Shown piece by piece: positions 22,729 through 30,889 of a stretch of 38,874 nucleotides of DNA. Location of the stretch: positions 1-38,874 of the forward strand of contig JAFUYT010000002.1 of the NCBI GenBank assembly GCA_017470425.1, given 5' to 3'. The notes beneath the pieces are model-generated. The model saw only the letters and a program-made list of their open reading frames with translations, had not been told where the DNA came from and did not search any database. This DNA comes from Bacteroidaceae bacterium (GTDB lineage Bacteria; Bacteroidota; Bacteroidia; Bacteroidales; Bacteroidaceae). Both the position numbers and the translations under genes were made by a program. Position 1 is the stretch's first letter, and each line of letters starts with the position of its first letter.

Positions 22729-24036
22729 ATGAAAAAACTCTATTTCGCCCTGACAGCCTGCCTGTCTGCTGCCGTATGGTTGCCGACAGCGTGCAGCATC
22801 CCGCTCGCGCCCGCCGACTTCGTCCGTGTCGAGGATGGGCGTCTCCTGCGCGGCGAAGCGCACTACCGCTTCGTCGGCGCCAATTTCTGGTACGGCGCCC
22901 TCCTGGCCTCCGAGGGGCAGGGTGGCGACCGCAAACGTCTGGCTGCGGAGCTGGACAGCCTCCACGCCCTGGGACTGGACAACCTGCGTGTGCTCGTGGG
23001 GGCAGAGGGCAGCATGCCCAAGCGCAGCCTCGTATGGCCGACGCTGCAGACGGCGCCCGGCGTGTATAACGACACCATCCTGGCGGGGCTCGACTGGCTC
23101 CTCAAGGAGATGGGCGCCCGCGGTATGACGGCTGTCCTCTATCTGAATAACTCATGGGAGTGGAGCGGAGGCTACGGACAGTACCTCGAATGGGCAGGGC
23201 AGGGGAGTGCACCCGATCCTACGGACGACGGCTACCGTACGTACTGCGACTACGTGGCCCACTTCGCCACCAACGCGGTAGCGCAGCAGCTCTACCAGGA
23301 GCATGTCCGCCAGATCGTAGGCCGCACCAACCGCTACACAGGCCGCCCCTATACCGACGACCCCGCCATCATGGCGTGGCAGCTGGGTAATGAGCCCCGC
23401 GCCTTCGCCGCCGACTCGCTGACGAAGGAAGGTTTTGTCCACTGGCTGACGGCCACGGCCGCCCTCATCAAGGAACTGGATTCCCACCACCTCGTCTCCG
23501 TAGGCTCCGAGGGCTATGTGGGCTGCGAGATGGACGTGGCGCTCTACGAACGCATCCACGAGGATCCCCACATCGACTATCTCACGATCCATATCTGGCC
23601 GATGAACTGGGGATGGCTCACGCGCGACGAGATGCGTGCCGACTCCCTCGGCACCGACACGGCCGCGATGGCGCGCGTCTGCCGTTACTCGCGCGACTAT
23701 CTCGAGACACACCTCCAGATAGCCGAGCGCCAGCGGAAGCCGCTCGTCATTGAGGAGTTCGGCTACGCGCGCGACGGCCTGAGCTTCGATCTCTCGTCCT
23801 CTTCGCGTGCGCGCGATACCTATTATAAATTCATTCTGGGTTGGATGCAGGATCCCGCCTACAGCGAATGGCTTGCGGGCATCAACTTCTGGGCGTGGAG
23901 CGGGTTGGCGCAGCCGCGCCACATCCGCTGGCAGCCCTACGATGACTACTGTGGCGACCCAGCACAAGAGGAACAAGGCCTCTTCTCCGTCTTCGCCTCG
24001 GATAGTTCTACATTACAGATTCTCACATTCCGCTAA
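22729..24036 (+). CDS. GH5 endo-beta-mannanase-like glycoside hydrolase
   Basis: The 435-residue exported protein has a signal peptide over residues 1-22. The TAC22 end is a weak lipobox (Pro at -3), so whether it is lipidated is unclear. The (beta/alpha)8 domain resembles GH5 subfamily 7: LNNSWEWSGG (139-148), MAWQLGNEPR (215-224) with acid/base Glu222, and LVIEEFGYARDG (339-350) with nucleophile Glu343. It should cut beta-1,4-mannan in the periplasm or at the surface. No SusC/SusD pair lies nearby. Its last 24 nt overlap the 3' end of nadE on the other strand. Confidence 0.88.
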   Translation: MKKLYFALTACLSAAVWLPTACSIPLAPADFVRVEDGRLLRGEAHYRFVGANFWYGALLASEGQGGDRKRLAAELDSLHALGLDNLRVLVGAEGSMPKRSLVWPTLQTAPGVYNDTILAGLDWLLKEMGARGMTAVLYLNNSWEWSGGYGQYLEWAGQGSAPDPTDDGYRTYCDYVAHFATNAVAQQLYQEHVRQIVGRTNRYTGRPYTDDPAIMAWQLGNEPRAFAADSLTKEGFVHWLTATAALIKELDSHHLVSVGSEGYVGCEMDVALYERIHEDPHIDYLTIHIWPMNWGWLTRDEMRADSLGTDTAAMARVCRYSRDYLETHLQIAERQRKPLVIEEFGYARDGLSFDLSSSSRARDTYYKFILGWMQDPAYSEWLAGINFWAWSGLAQPRHIRWQPYDDYCGDPAQEEQGLFSVFASDSSTLQILTFR

Positions 24037-25953
24037 CCACGCCTCGCGGCAGGCATCGGACGGCATACGCCAGTCGCTGCGGGGTGAGAGGCTGACGGAA
24101 CCCACTTTCGGGCCGTCGGGTAGGCACGACCGCTTGAACTGCTGGCTGAAGAAGCGGCGGTAGAAGTTCTGGAGCCAATGCTTGAGGATGTTCGAGGCGT
24201 AGGCACCAGCGAAGGCGTGCTGGGCCAGATAAAGAATCTTGGAGGGGCGGAAGCCGTAGCGCAGGGCGTAGTAGATGAAGAAATCGTGCAGCTCGTAGGG
24301 GCCTACGAGATCCTCGGTCTTCTGGCTGATCTCGCCGTTCTCGTTGGCAGGGATGAGCTCGGGGCTGATGGGCGTATCGACGATGTCGATCAGGATGGGC
24401 GAGGCGCTGTCCTCGGGGTGCTGCGCGGCTACCCATCGCACGAGATGGCGCACGAGCGTCTTGGGTACGCCCGTGTTGACGCCGTACATCGACATGTGGT
24501 CGCCGTTGTAGGTACACCATCCGAGGGCGAGCTCTGAGAGGTCGCCTGTGCCGATGACGAGGCCATTCAGCTGATTGGCCAGGTCCATCAGGATCTGGGT
24601 GCGCTCGCGAGCCTGTGAGTTCTCGTACGTGACATCCTGCTGTGCAGGGTCGTGGCCAATGTCGGAGAAATGCTGTGTGACCGCTGCCGAGATGTTGATC
24701 TCGCGCTGGCGGATACCCAGGGCGGTCATCAGCGCCACGGCATTCCCGTGGGTGCGGTCGCTGGTGCCGAAGCCCGGCATGGTCACGCCGACGATGCCCT
24801 GGCGGTCGAGGCCGAGGAGGTCGAAGGCGCGCACGCAGACGAGCAGCGCCAGCGTGGAATCCAAGCCGCCGGAGATGCCGATAATGGCGGTCTGCGAGCC
24901 TGTGTGGCGCAGTCGCTTGGCAAGACCTTCTGCCTGGATGGCGAAGATCTCCTCGCAGCGCGCGTCGAGATCGCGGCCGGCGGGCACGAAGGGATTGGGT
25001 GCCACAGGGCGGGTGAGCTCCAGTTCGCGCGGCGTCAGCAGCGCCGTATCGACGGTGACGAAGGCTGGGGCTGTTGAGGTGGCGGCCGTGTGGGCTCCGC
25101 AGGCGGCGAAAGTCGTCTTCAGGCGGCGTTCAGCGCGGATGCGCTCCACGTCGATCTCGCTTTCAATGAGTTGGGGCTGTAGACTGTGGGGGTTCGCCTC
25201 GGCCAGTAACGTGCCGTTCTCCAGGATCATCGCCTTGCCGCTGAAGACGGTGTCCTGCGTACTTTCGCCGAAGCCGGCGGCGGCATAGACATAGCCGCAG
25301 AGGCAGCGCGCGCTCTGCTGGCGCAGCAGCTGCATCAGATAGGCGTGCTTGCCTACGACGTCGTTGCTGGCGCTGAGATTAAAGATAATGTCCGCGCCCG
25401 CGAGCGCGAGGGTAGAGCTGGGCGGGATGGGAGCCCAGAGATCCTCGCAGAGCTCGATGCCGAAGACACAGTAGCTCGTGTGGAAGAGCAGGTGCGCACT
25501 CAGCTGCACCTGCTGGCCGCACAGCCACACAGAGGCCTCGGCGGGGAGGTCGGTAGCGCTCGCGAACCAGCGGCGCTCATAGAACTCGGAATAGTTGGGG
25601 ATATACGTCTTGGGCACCAGGCCGAGAATCTTTCCCTTCTGGATGACGGCGGCGCAGTTGTAGAGCGCACCGTTGAAAGCGACGGGCAGGCCCACGATGG
25701 TGATGATGTCGAGGGAGCGCGTGAAGTTCATCAGCTGGATGAGCGCCATCTCCGCCTCGTCCAGCAACAGCTGCTGGTGGAAGAGGTCGCCGCAGGTGTA
25801 GCCCGTCAGGCAGAGCTCCGGCAGGGTGATGACCTCGACGCCGTGGCCTTCGGCCTGGATGACGAGGCTCTCAATGCTCTGCAGGTTCGACTTGGGATGA
25901 GCCACCTGCACCTCAGGCACGGCAGCAGCTACTTTCACGAAACCGTGGTTCAT
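24013..25953 (-). CDS. nadE: Glutamine-dependent NAD+ synthetase
   Basis: The 646-residue two-domain enzyme converts NaAD to NAD+. The N-terminal glutaminase is a nitrilase-type domain with the catalytic triad Glu46 (LPELCLTGY), Lys115 (LVPKTYIPNY) and Cys169 (IELCEDLW). The C-terminal synthetase has the PP-loop SGGLDS (361-366), GTGDLSELALGWCTYNGDHM and the closing RSDWRMPSDA. Length fits the long, eukaryote-like NadE class. The start MNHGFVKVA is standard. The gene is monocistronic and overlaps the convergent GH5 gene by 24 nt. Confidence 0.96.
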   Translation of the reverse strand: MNHGFVKVAAAVPEVQVAHPKSNLQSIESLVIQAEGHGVEVITLPELCLTGYTCGDLFHQQLLLDEAEMALIQLMNFTRSLDIITIVGLPVAFNGALYNCAAVIQKGKILGLVPKTYIPNYSEFYERRWFASATDLPAEASVWLCGQQVQLSAHLLFHTSYCVFGIELCEDLWAPIPPSSTLALAGADIIFNLSASNDVVGKHAYLMQLLRQQSARCLCGYVYAAAGFGESTQDTVFSGKAMILENGTLLAEANPHSLQPQLIESEIDVERIRAERRLKTTFAACGAHTAATSTAPAFVTVDTALLTPRELELTRPVAPNPFVPAGRDLDARCEEIFAIQAEGLAKRLRHTGSQTAIIGISGGLDSTLALLVCVRAFDLLGLDRQGIVGVTMPGFGTSDRTHGNAVALMTALGIRQREINISAAVTQHFSDIGHDPAQQDVTYENSQARERTQILMDLANQLNGLVIGTGDLSELALGWCTYNGDHMSMYGVNTGVPKTLVRHLVRWVAAQHPEDSASPILIDIVDTPISPELIPANENGEISQKTEDLVGPYELHDFFIYYALRYGFRPSKILYLAQHAFAGAYASNILKHWLQNFYRRFFSQQFKRSCLPDGPKVGSVSLSPRSDWRMPSDACREAWLAECENL

Positions 25954-25989
25954 AGGCTAAAAATGCTATTTTGTCATTTGATTCGGGTG

Positions 25990-25997
25990 CAAAGGTA
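25990..25997 (-). promoter_or_regulatory. -7 element of nadE
   Basis: The minus strand reads TACCTTTG, a full match to TAnnTTTG, 37 nt before the nadE ATG. No -33 TTG lies at the expected spacing. Confidence 0.65.
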
Positions 25998-26068
25998 GTG
26001 AAAAATGTTCAACGTACACGCTTCACACGGTGCTTTTCATTCGTTTTTGAAATATTTTCTCCGATAAA

Positions 26069-26100
26069 TTTGCAGGAAAGCCAAATTCCGTTTATCTTTG
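26069..26100 (+). promoter_or_regulatory. -33/-7 promoter of the rubrerythrin gene
   Basis: TTTG at 26069-26072, a 20-nt spacer and TATCTTTG at 26093-26100 match the Bacteroidota consensus. The -33 TTTG is also part of a second possible -7 element (TAAATTTG, 26065-26072). Leader about 45 nt. Confidence 0.78.
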
Positions 26101-26151
26101 TCCACAGAAAGTGTACAACAGTTTTATTTACCTTATTAAAAACGACACAAC

Positions 26152-26700
26152 ATGAACAAGAAATTCGTTTGCACCGTTTGCGGTTACATCCACGAAGGTC
26201 CCGAACCCCCTGAGCGCTGCCCGCAGTGCAAGGTGCCTGCCAGTAAGTTCAAGGAACTGAAGGAAGAAGGCGAGCTGGAGTTTGTTACAGAGCATGTTAT
26301 TGGCATTGCCAAGGATGTGGATCCCGAGATCCTGCAAGGGCTGCGCAACCATTTCGAAGGCGAGTGCTCCGAGGTGGGTATGTATCTGGCCATGAGCCGC
26401 CAGGCCGATCGCGAGGGCTATCCCGAGATTGCTGAAGCTTTCAAGCGCTATGCCTTCGAGGAGGCTGACCACGCCAGCCGTTTCGCTGAGCTGCTGGGAG
26501 AGTGCGTGTGGGACACCAAGACCAACCTGAAAAAGCGCATGGAGGCTGAGGCTGGTGCTTGCGCCGGCAAGATGGAAATCGCCAAAAAGGCCAAGGCGCT
26601 GAACCTCGACGCCATCCACGACACCGTTCACGAGATGGCCAAGGACGAAGCACGCCACGGACAGGGCTTCCGGGGACTCTACAAACGCTACTTCGGCTAA
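26152..26700 (+). CDS. Reverse rubrerythrin (NADH peroxidase-type)
   Basis: The 182-residue cytosolic protein has an N-terminal rubredoxin-like iron site (Cys7, Cys10, Cys23, Cys26 in FVCTVCGY and RCPQCKVPA). A ferritin-like four-helix diiron domain follows, with [20 protein letters not shown] and DEARHGQGF supplying Glu and His ligands. This domain order is the reverse of classic rubrerythrin. Such proteins reduce hydrogen peroxide and protect anaerobes. It has its own promoter and is probably monocistronic. Confidence 0.93.
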   Translation: MNKKFVCTVCGYIHEGPEPPERCPQCKVPASKFKELKEEGELEFVTEHVIGIAKDVDPEILQGLRNHFEGECSEVGMYLAMSRQADREGYPEIAEAFKRYAFEEADHASRFAELLGECVWDTKTNLKKRMEAEAGACAGKMEIAKKAKALNLDAIHDTVHEMAKDEARHGQGFRGLYKRYFG

Positions 26701-26781
26701 GGGAGTGCGCCGATAAGGGTACTACCTACACTAAAGAGAGATGCGAAAACAGGGTCTTTTGCAAAAAAGTCGGACAAAAGT

Positions 26782-26812
26782 TTTGTGAATAGCGCAAATT
26801 ATACTACTTTTG
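26782..26812 (+). promoter_or_regulatory. -33/-7 promoter of galE
   Basis: TTTG at 26782-26785, a 19-nt spacer and TACTTTTG at 26805-26812. The galE start is 58 nt further on. Confidence 0.78.
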
Positions 26813-26870
26813 CAGCCGCAAGATACGAAGACCTACTTCAAAACCGTTTAAAATTATTATTACACAGAAT

Positions 26871-27905
26871 ATGAAAGAGACCATTCTCGTCACTGGTGGA
26901 ACAGGCTTTATCGGCTCACACACCACCGTTGAATTGCAGAACGCCGGCTACGATGTCGTCATCGTCGATAACCTCTCCAACTCCCGCGAGGATGTGATTG
27001 ATGGAATCGAGAAGATTACCGGCATCCGTCCTGCTTTCGAGAAAGTCGATCTCCGTGACTTCGATGCTACGGAGGCTGTCTTCAAGAAATATCCCCAGAT
27101 CAGCGGCATCATCCATTTCGCTGCCAGCAAGGCCGTCGGCGAGAGCGTGGAGAAACCGTTGCTCTACTACCGCAACAACATCGTGTCGCTGATCAACCTC
27201 CTGGAGCTCATGCCCAAGTACAACGTGAAGGGCATCATCTTCAGCTCCAGCTGCACCGTCTATGGACAGCCCGACCAGCTGCCCGCCACGGAGGAGACGC
27301 CTATCAAGAAGGCCGAGAGCCCCTATGGCAACACGAAGCAGATCAACGAGGAGATCATCCAGGACACCGTGGCCAGCGGTTCGCCCATCAAGGCAATCCT
27401 GCTGCGCTACTTCAACCCCAACGGCTCGCACCCCACGGCCATCATCGGCGAGATGCCCAATGGCGTTCCCCAGAACCTCATCCCGTACCTCACGCAGACG
27501 GCCATTGGCATCCGCGAGAAGCTGAGTGTCTTCGGCGACGACTACGACACGCCCGACGGCAGCTGCATCCGTGACTACATCTATGTCGTTGACCTGGCCA
27601 AGGCTCATGTGTGTGCGATGACGCGCATCATGGAGGACAAGACTGAGGAAGCAGTCGAGGTATATAACATCGGCACGGGCAAGGGCACCAGCGTCCTCGA
27701 GCTCATTCATGGCTTCGAGAAGGCGACCGGCGTGAAGCTCAACTACCAGATTGTAGGACGCCGCGCGGGCGACATCGAGAAGGTGTGGGGCAACGTCGAT
27801 AAGGCCAACCGCGTACTCGGATGGAAGGCCGACACGCCTCTCGAGGACGTCCTGGCAAGCGCCTGGAAGTGGCAGTGCGCGCTGCGTGAACGTGGCATCA
27901 TGTAA
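26871..27905 (+). CDS. galE: UDP-glucose 4-epimerase
   Basis: The 344-residue extended short-chain dehydrogenase interconverts UDP-glucose and UDP-galactose. The NAD-binding loop is GGTGFIG (9-15); catalytic residues are Ser in IIFSSSCTVYG (about 125) and Tyr152/Lys156 in PYGNTK. Length and the C-terminal RRAGDIEKVWGNVDKA substrate region are typical. It provides UDP-galactose for glycans or feeds galactose into glycolysis. It is monocistronic with a long 3' untranslated region that ends at the 28119 terminator. Confidence 0.96.
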   Translation: MKETILVTGGTGFIGSHTTVELQNAGYDVVIVDNLSNSREDVIDGIEKITGIRPAFEKVDLRDFDATEAVFKKYPQISGIIHFAASKAVGESVEKPLLYYRNNIVSLINLLELMPKYNVKGIIFSSSCTVYGQPDQLPATEETPIKKAESPYGNTKQINEEIIQDTVASGSPIKAILLRYFNPNGSHPTAIIGEMPNGVPQNLIPYLTQTAIGIREKLSVFGDDYDTPDGSCIRDYIYVVDLAKAHVCAMTRIMEDKTEEAVEVYNIGTGKGTSVLELIHGFEKATGVKLNYQIVGRRAGDIEKVWGNVDKANRVLGWKADTPLEDVLASAWKWQCALRERGIM

Positions 27906-27975
27906 GCACAGTCCACACACTACACGAATCAGATTTTAAACCTTCATTCATACATAATCGAATTCGTGTATTCAG

Positions 27976-28078
27976 AACTACCCCGTTGAGTAGCAGGTTA
28001 CGTACTGCGCGTGAGCGTCGCACGGCATCTCTCTCAACATAAGACTATCATTCCCTCCCACTTCATGGGGTAGTTACT
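27976..28078 (+). other. Structured 3' untranslated region of galE
   Basis: The 293-nt gap after galE holds no ORF that I can support. AACTACCCC (27976-27984) pairs with GGGGTAGTT (28067-28075), GTTGAG (27985-27990) with CTCAAC (28033-28038), and TGCG (28006-28009) with CGCA (28019-28022), so nested folding is possible. The right part (28053-28078, CCCTCCC then GGGGTAGTTACT) resembles one arm and core edge of the composite element at 11185 (GTAGTTACT also occurs there). It may be a decayed copy or a small RNA; neither is proven. Confidence 0.35.
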
Positions 28079-28118
28079 GCTCTGCACATTGTCGTGTTTT
28101 ATTTTGTGTTTGTGTTGT

Positions 28119-28155
28119 GACTGTCCTCCGGCGTGAGTCGGGGGACAGTCTTTTT
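28119..28155 (+). terminator. Rho-independent terminator of galE
   Basis: Arms GACTGTCCTCC (28119-28129) and GGGGGACAGTC (28140-28150) pair with one G-U, with a 10-nt loop, followed by TTTTT. It sits 214 nt after the galE stop. Confidence 0.88.
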
Positions 28156-28198
28156 AGTGGAAATGGAGAATGGATAAAGGAAAAAAGGGAATGGGGAA

Positions 28199-29011
28199 TT
28201 AGAGCTGGCGCTGGCGGACGAAACAGTCGGCGAACTTCTCTTCGGCGTGGTCGATGGGTGTGCGGAGAAGGCCGAAGACGGCGGAGCCACTGCCGCTCAT
28301 AGCCGCATACACGGCGCCGTGGTCGAGCAGACGGTCGCGGATGGCTGCGATCTCGGGGAAAAGCGAGAATATATGAGGCTCGAAGTCGTTGACGAGTGTT
28401 CCCTGCCACTCTTCAACTGGGCGTGCAAGCACCTCTGCGAGCGGACGCTCGGGCTGGCGCGGCGTGATGCCGGCATAGGCTTCGCGCGTGGAGACGTGGA
28501 CATCGGGCTTCACCACGATGAGCGTCCAACCAGACAGGCTCACGGAGATGGGGGAGAGCTGGTCGCCGATGCCGGTGGCGAGCATGGGACTGTTCTCGAT
28601 GAAGAAAGCGCAGTCGGCACCCAGCGGGGCCACCAGTGTGCGCATCTCGCTGGTGCTCATCCCCAGGCCAAACTGCTCGTTCAGCAGACGCACCATGAAA
28701 GCGGCATCGCTGCTGCCGCCGCCGAGACCTGCGCCAGATGGTATGTGCTTGAACAAGTGGATGTCAAGGGACGGGAGCTGATGCTCCTCTTCAACCTTCT
28801 TCAGGGCTTGGAAGACCAGGTTGTCACTCGCCTCGCAGTCGAGCGGAGCACCCGTCTGGTGGAAGCTGCCACCCGTGTGGGATTCGGTGGCTTCGAGTGC
28901 ATCCATGAGGGGGATAGGGTAGAAGACTGTTTCGATGTCGTGGTAGCCATCGGCGCGGCGTGCGGTCACGTGGAGGCCCAGGTTGATTTTTGCGTTGGGA
29001 TAGACTAACAT
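28199..29011 (-). CDS. ispE: 4-diphosphocytidyl-2-C-methyl-D-erythritol kinase
   Basis: The 270-residue GHMP kinase phosphorylates CDP-ME in the non-mevalonate isoprenoid pathway. NAKINLGLHV is the N-terminal substrate motif, PSGAGLGGGSSDAAF the ATP-binding glycine loop, and MSGSGSAVFGL the third GHMP motif. Length is slightly short but normal for Bacteroidales. It has its own promoter and a three-unit 7-bp repeat in the leader. Confidence 0.95.
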   Translation of the reverse strand: MLVYPNAKINLGLHVTARRADGYHDIETVFYPIPLMDALEATESHTGGSFHQTGAPLDCEASDNLVFQALKKVEEEHQLPSLDIHLFKHIPSGAGLGGGSSDAAFMVRLLNEQFGLGMSTSEMRTLVAPLGADCAFFIENSPMLATGIGDQLSPISVSLSGWTLIVVKPDVHVSTREAYAGITPRQPERPLAEVLARPVEEWQGTLVNDFEPHIFSLFPEIAAIRDRLLDHGAVYAAMSGSGSAVFGLLRTPIDHAEEKFADCFVRQRQL

Positions 29012-29015
29012 GGGG

Positions 29016-29036
29016 GAGTTGATAGTTGATAGTTGA
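29016..29036 (-). repeat. 7-bp tandem repeat in the ispE leader
   Basis: Three units on the plus strand (GAGTTGA, TAGTTGA, TAGTTGA), or TCAACTA-type in the ispE sense. They lie between the ispE -7 element and its ATG, ending 4 nt before the start codon. Confidence 0.75.
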
Positions 29037-29048
29037 TTTTTGGTGTGC

Positions 29049-29079
29049 CAAAGTTAAGAAAAGATGCTTATGCGGGCAA
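29049..29079 (-). promoter_or_regulatory. -33/-7 promoter of ispE
   Basis: On the minus strand TTG (29079-29077), a 20-nt spacer and TAACTTTG (29056-29049). The 7-bp repeats fall inside the resulting leader. Confidence 0.75.
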
Positions 29080-29138
29080 GAAAATGTGCCGAAAACATCA
29101 AATATGGCTGCCTGATGCCGCTTTTTTCGCCCGTTTTC

Positions 29139-29169
29139 TTGCGCACGCGCAGAGAAAAGTGTACCTTTG
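29139..29169 (+). promoter_or_regulatory. -33/-7 promoter of the M6 protease gene
   Basis: TTG at 29139-29141, a 20-nt spacer and TACCTTTG at 29162-29169. The chosen ATG is 20 nt downstream. Upstream in-frame ATGs (from 29064) precede or overlap the promoter and are rejected. Confidence 0.78.
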
Positions 29170-29189
29170 CCCACCTTTTATGCGAACTT

Positions 29190-30854
29190 ATGAAGAAATT
29201 CTATCTCCTTTTATGCTTCTGGTGCATCGTTGGTGCGCTCTTGGCAGTGCCGGCACAGCGCATCTTGCGGCAGGTACAGCTGGCCGACGGCAGTGTGGTG
29301 GAGGCCATGCTGCTGGGCGATGAACACTTTGCCTGGTATGAGACAATAGACGGCCGCATCCTGGAAGAGACGGAGGCGGGCTATGTCGTGGCCGCGGAGA
29401 CGCCCGACGGTGTCCGCCACAGAGCACGACAAGTGCTGTGCGCCGGCGTACGCCACCTCGGTTCACAGGCATCGGCACCCCTGCCTTCAATAGGCTCGCC
29501 GCGCATCCCAGTCATCCTTGTTGAATTTCAGGACTCTGTCTTCCACGTTGGACAGACCGAGGAAGAACAGAAGAATTTTTTCGACCTCTTCTGCAATGGC
29601 ACACGCGAGGGCAACCTCTACAAGGATCACGGCAGCTATGGGGCTATCCGCGACTATTTCTCCGACCAGAGCCGTGGACAGTTCACGCCGGATTTCGTGG
29701 TGCTCGGCACCGTGAAGCTCGACAAGCCGGAGTCTGAATATGGAAAACACAACGGCAATAACAAAGATGTGAACTTCCCGGGCTTCTGCCGCGACGCCAT
29801 CACCAAGGCGATGGACAAGTTCTCCGATATCGATTGGATGCAGTTCAACAACCGCGGAAGAAATCAGGTGGATATGGTGTTCCTCGTCTTCGCCGGCTGT
29901 GGTGAGGCCAACGGAGGACATGACGACACGCTGTGGCCCAAGTGGTCACCGCTGAACATGACGATCGGTGGCGTGACCTTCCGCTCCGCACTCTGCGGCA
30001 ATGAGATGCATCTGGCTCCCAGCAACAAGACCTACAATGGCGTGCGTCCCGAGGGCATTGGCATCCTCTGCCACGAGATGAACCACGCCCTGGGACTCCC
30101 CGACTTCTACGATGTCAACTATAAGAATTTCGGCATGGACCTTTGGAGCATCATGGACTACGGACAGTATGCCGGTGCCGGCTACCAGCCTATCGGCATG
30201 AACGCCTACGAGCGAGAGTTTATGGGGTGGGAGACGATGGAGAAACTTACCCAATCGGGGTGGCTGACGCTGGAACCCACGGCGACGACGGGCAAGGGCT
30301 ACAAGATTGTCAATGCCGAGAACCCCGATGAATACTACATCATCGAGAACCGTCAACCAGTAGGGTGGGACGAGGCTGCCTGTAACTTCGGACATGGCCT
30401 GCAAGTGACTCACGTCGATTTCGATTCCAACCGATGGAGCAACAACTCGGTCAACACCGATGGCAATCATCAGCGCATGACCATCATTGCAGCGAACAAT
30501 CGCTATATCGGCACCTGCGTCACGTCGGCTACTGCCGCAGATCTGATCAAGACCTGGAACGGCAACTGCTATCCCTTTGAGACAAACGACTCGCTGACAG
30601 CCAATTCTGTACCTGCGGCCACCGTCTTCACCGCCGCCGGTTTCATGCATAAGGACCTGAACTCCATCCGCGAGAACGACGACAAGACCGTGACCCTCTA
30701 CTTTGGTAATGACTTCACGGTCGGTGTGTCCGAGGTTGCCTCCGAGATGCCTGCCCGCAGTCAGAGCGTCTTCGACCTCGCCGGACGGCGCGTACTGGGC
30801 GCTCCCCGTAGTGGCCTTTACATCGTTGATGGACGGAAGGTGGCCATCCCATAG
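29190..30854 (+). CDS. Secreted M6-family metalloprotease
   Basis: The 554-residue protein has a signal peptide (MKKFYLLLCFWCIVGALLA). The catalytic domain holds HEMNHALGLPD (295-305), the HExxHxxxxxD zinc site of M6 (immune inhibitor A-like) proteases, with a Met-turn at SIMDYG (about 320-325). IPVILVEFQD and DQSRGQFTPDF upstream are typical of M6 N-terminal regions. The last 30 residues, SVFDLAGRRV through GLYIVDGRKV, look like the C-terminal signal of type IX secretion substrates or a reduced version of it. It probably digests extracellular protein. A mannose guanylyltransferase gene follows after 35 nt. Confidence 0.9.
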   Translation: MKKFYLLLCFWCIVGALLAVPAQRILRQVQLADGSVVEAMLLGDEHFAWYETIDGRILEETEAGYVVAAETPDGVRHRARQVLCAGVRHLGSQASAPLPSIGSPRIPVILVEFQDSVFHVGQTEEEQKNFFDLFCNGTREGNLYKDHGSYGAIRDYFSDQSRGQFTPDFVVLGTVKLDKPESEYGKHNGNNKDVNFPGFCRDAITKAMDKFSDIDWMQFNNRGRNQVDMVFLVFAGCGEANGGHDDTLWPKWSPLNMTIGGVTFRSALCGNEMHLAPSNKTYNGVRPEGIGILCHEMNHALGLPDFYDVNYKNFGMDLWSIMDYGQYAGAGYQPIGMNAYEREFMGWETMEKLTQSGWLTLEPTATTGKGYKIVNAENPDEYYIIENRQPVGWDEAACNFGHGLQVTHVDFDSNRWSNNSVNTDGNHQRMTIIAANNRYIGTCVTSATAADLIKTWNGNCYPFETNDSLTANSVPAATVFTAAGFMHKDLNSIRENDDKTVTLYFGNDFTVGVSEVASEMPARSQSVFDLAGRRVLGAPRSGLYIVDGRKVAIP

Positions 30855-30889
30855 TTTTTCTATCACACACATAAACGCCCTATCCACTT

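Noticed and set aside
22729-22797. Classical lipoprotein signal on the GH5 protein
   Set aside because: The only candidate is LPTAC, with Pro at the -3 position, which is not a standard lipobox; lipidation is left open.
29064-29189. N-terminal extension of the M6 protease from the ATG at 29064
   Set aside because: The -33/-7 promoter lies inside this stretch and the signal peptide begins at 29190.
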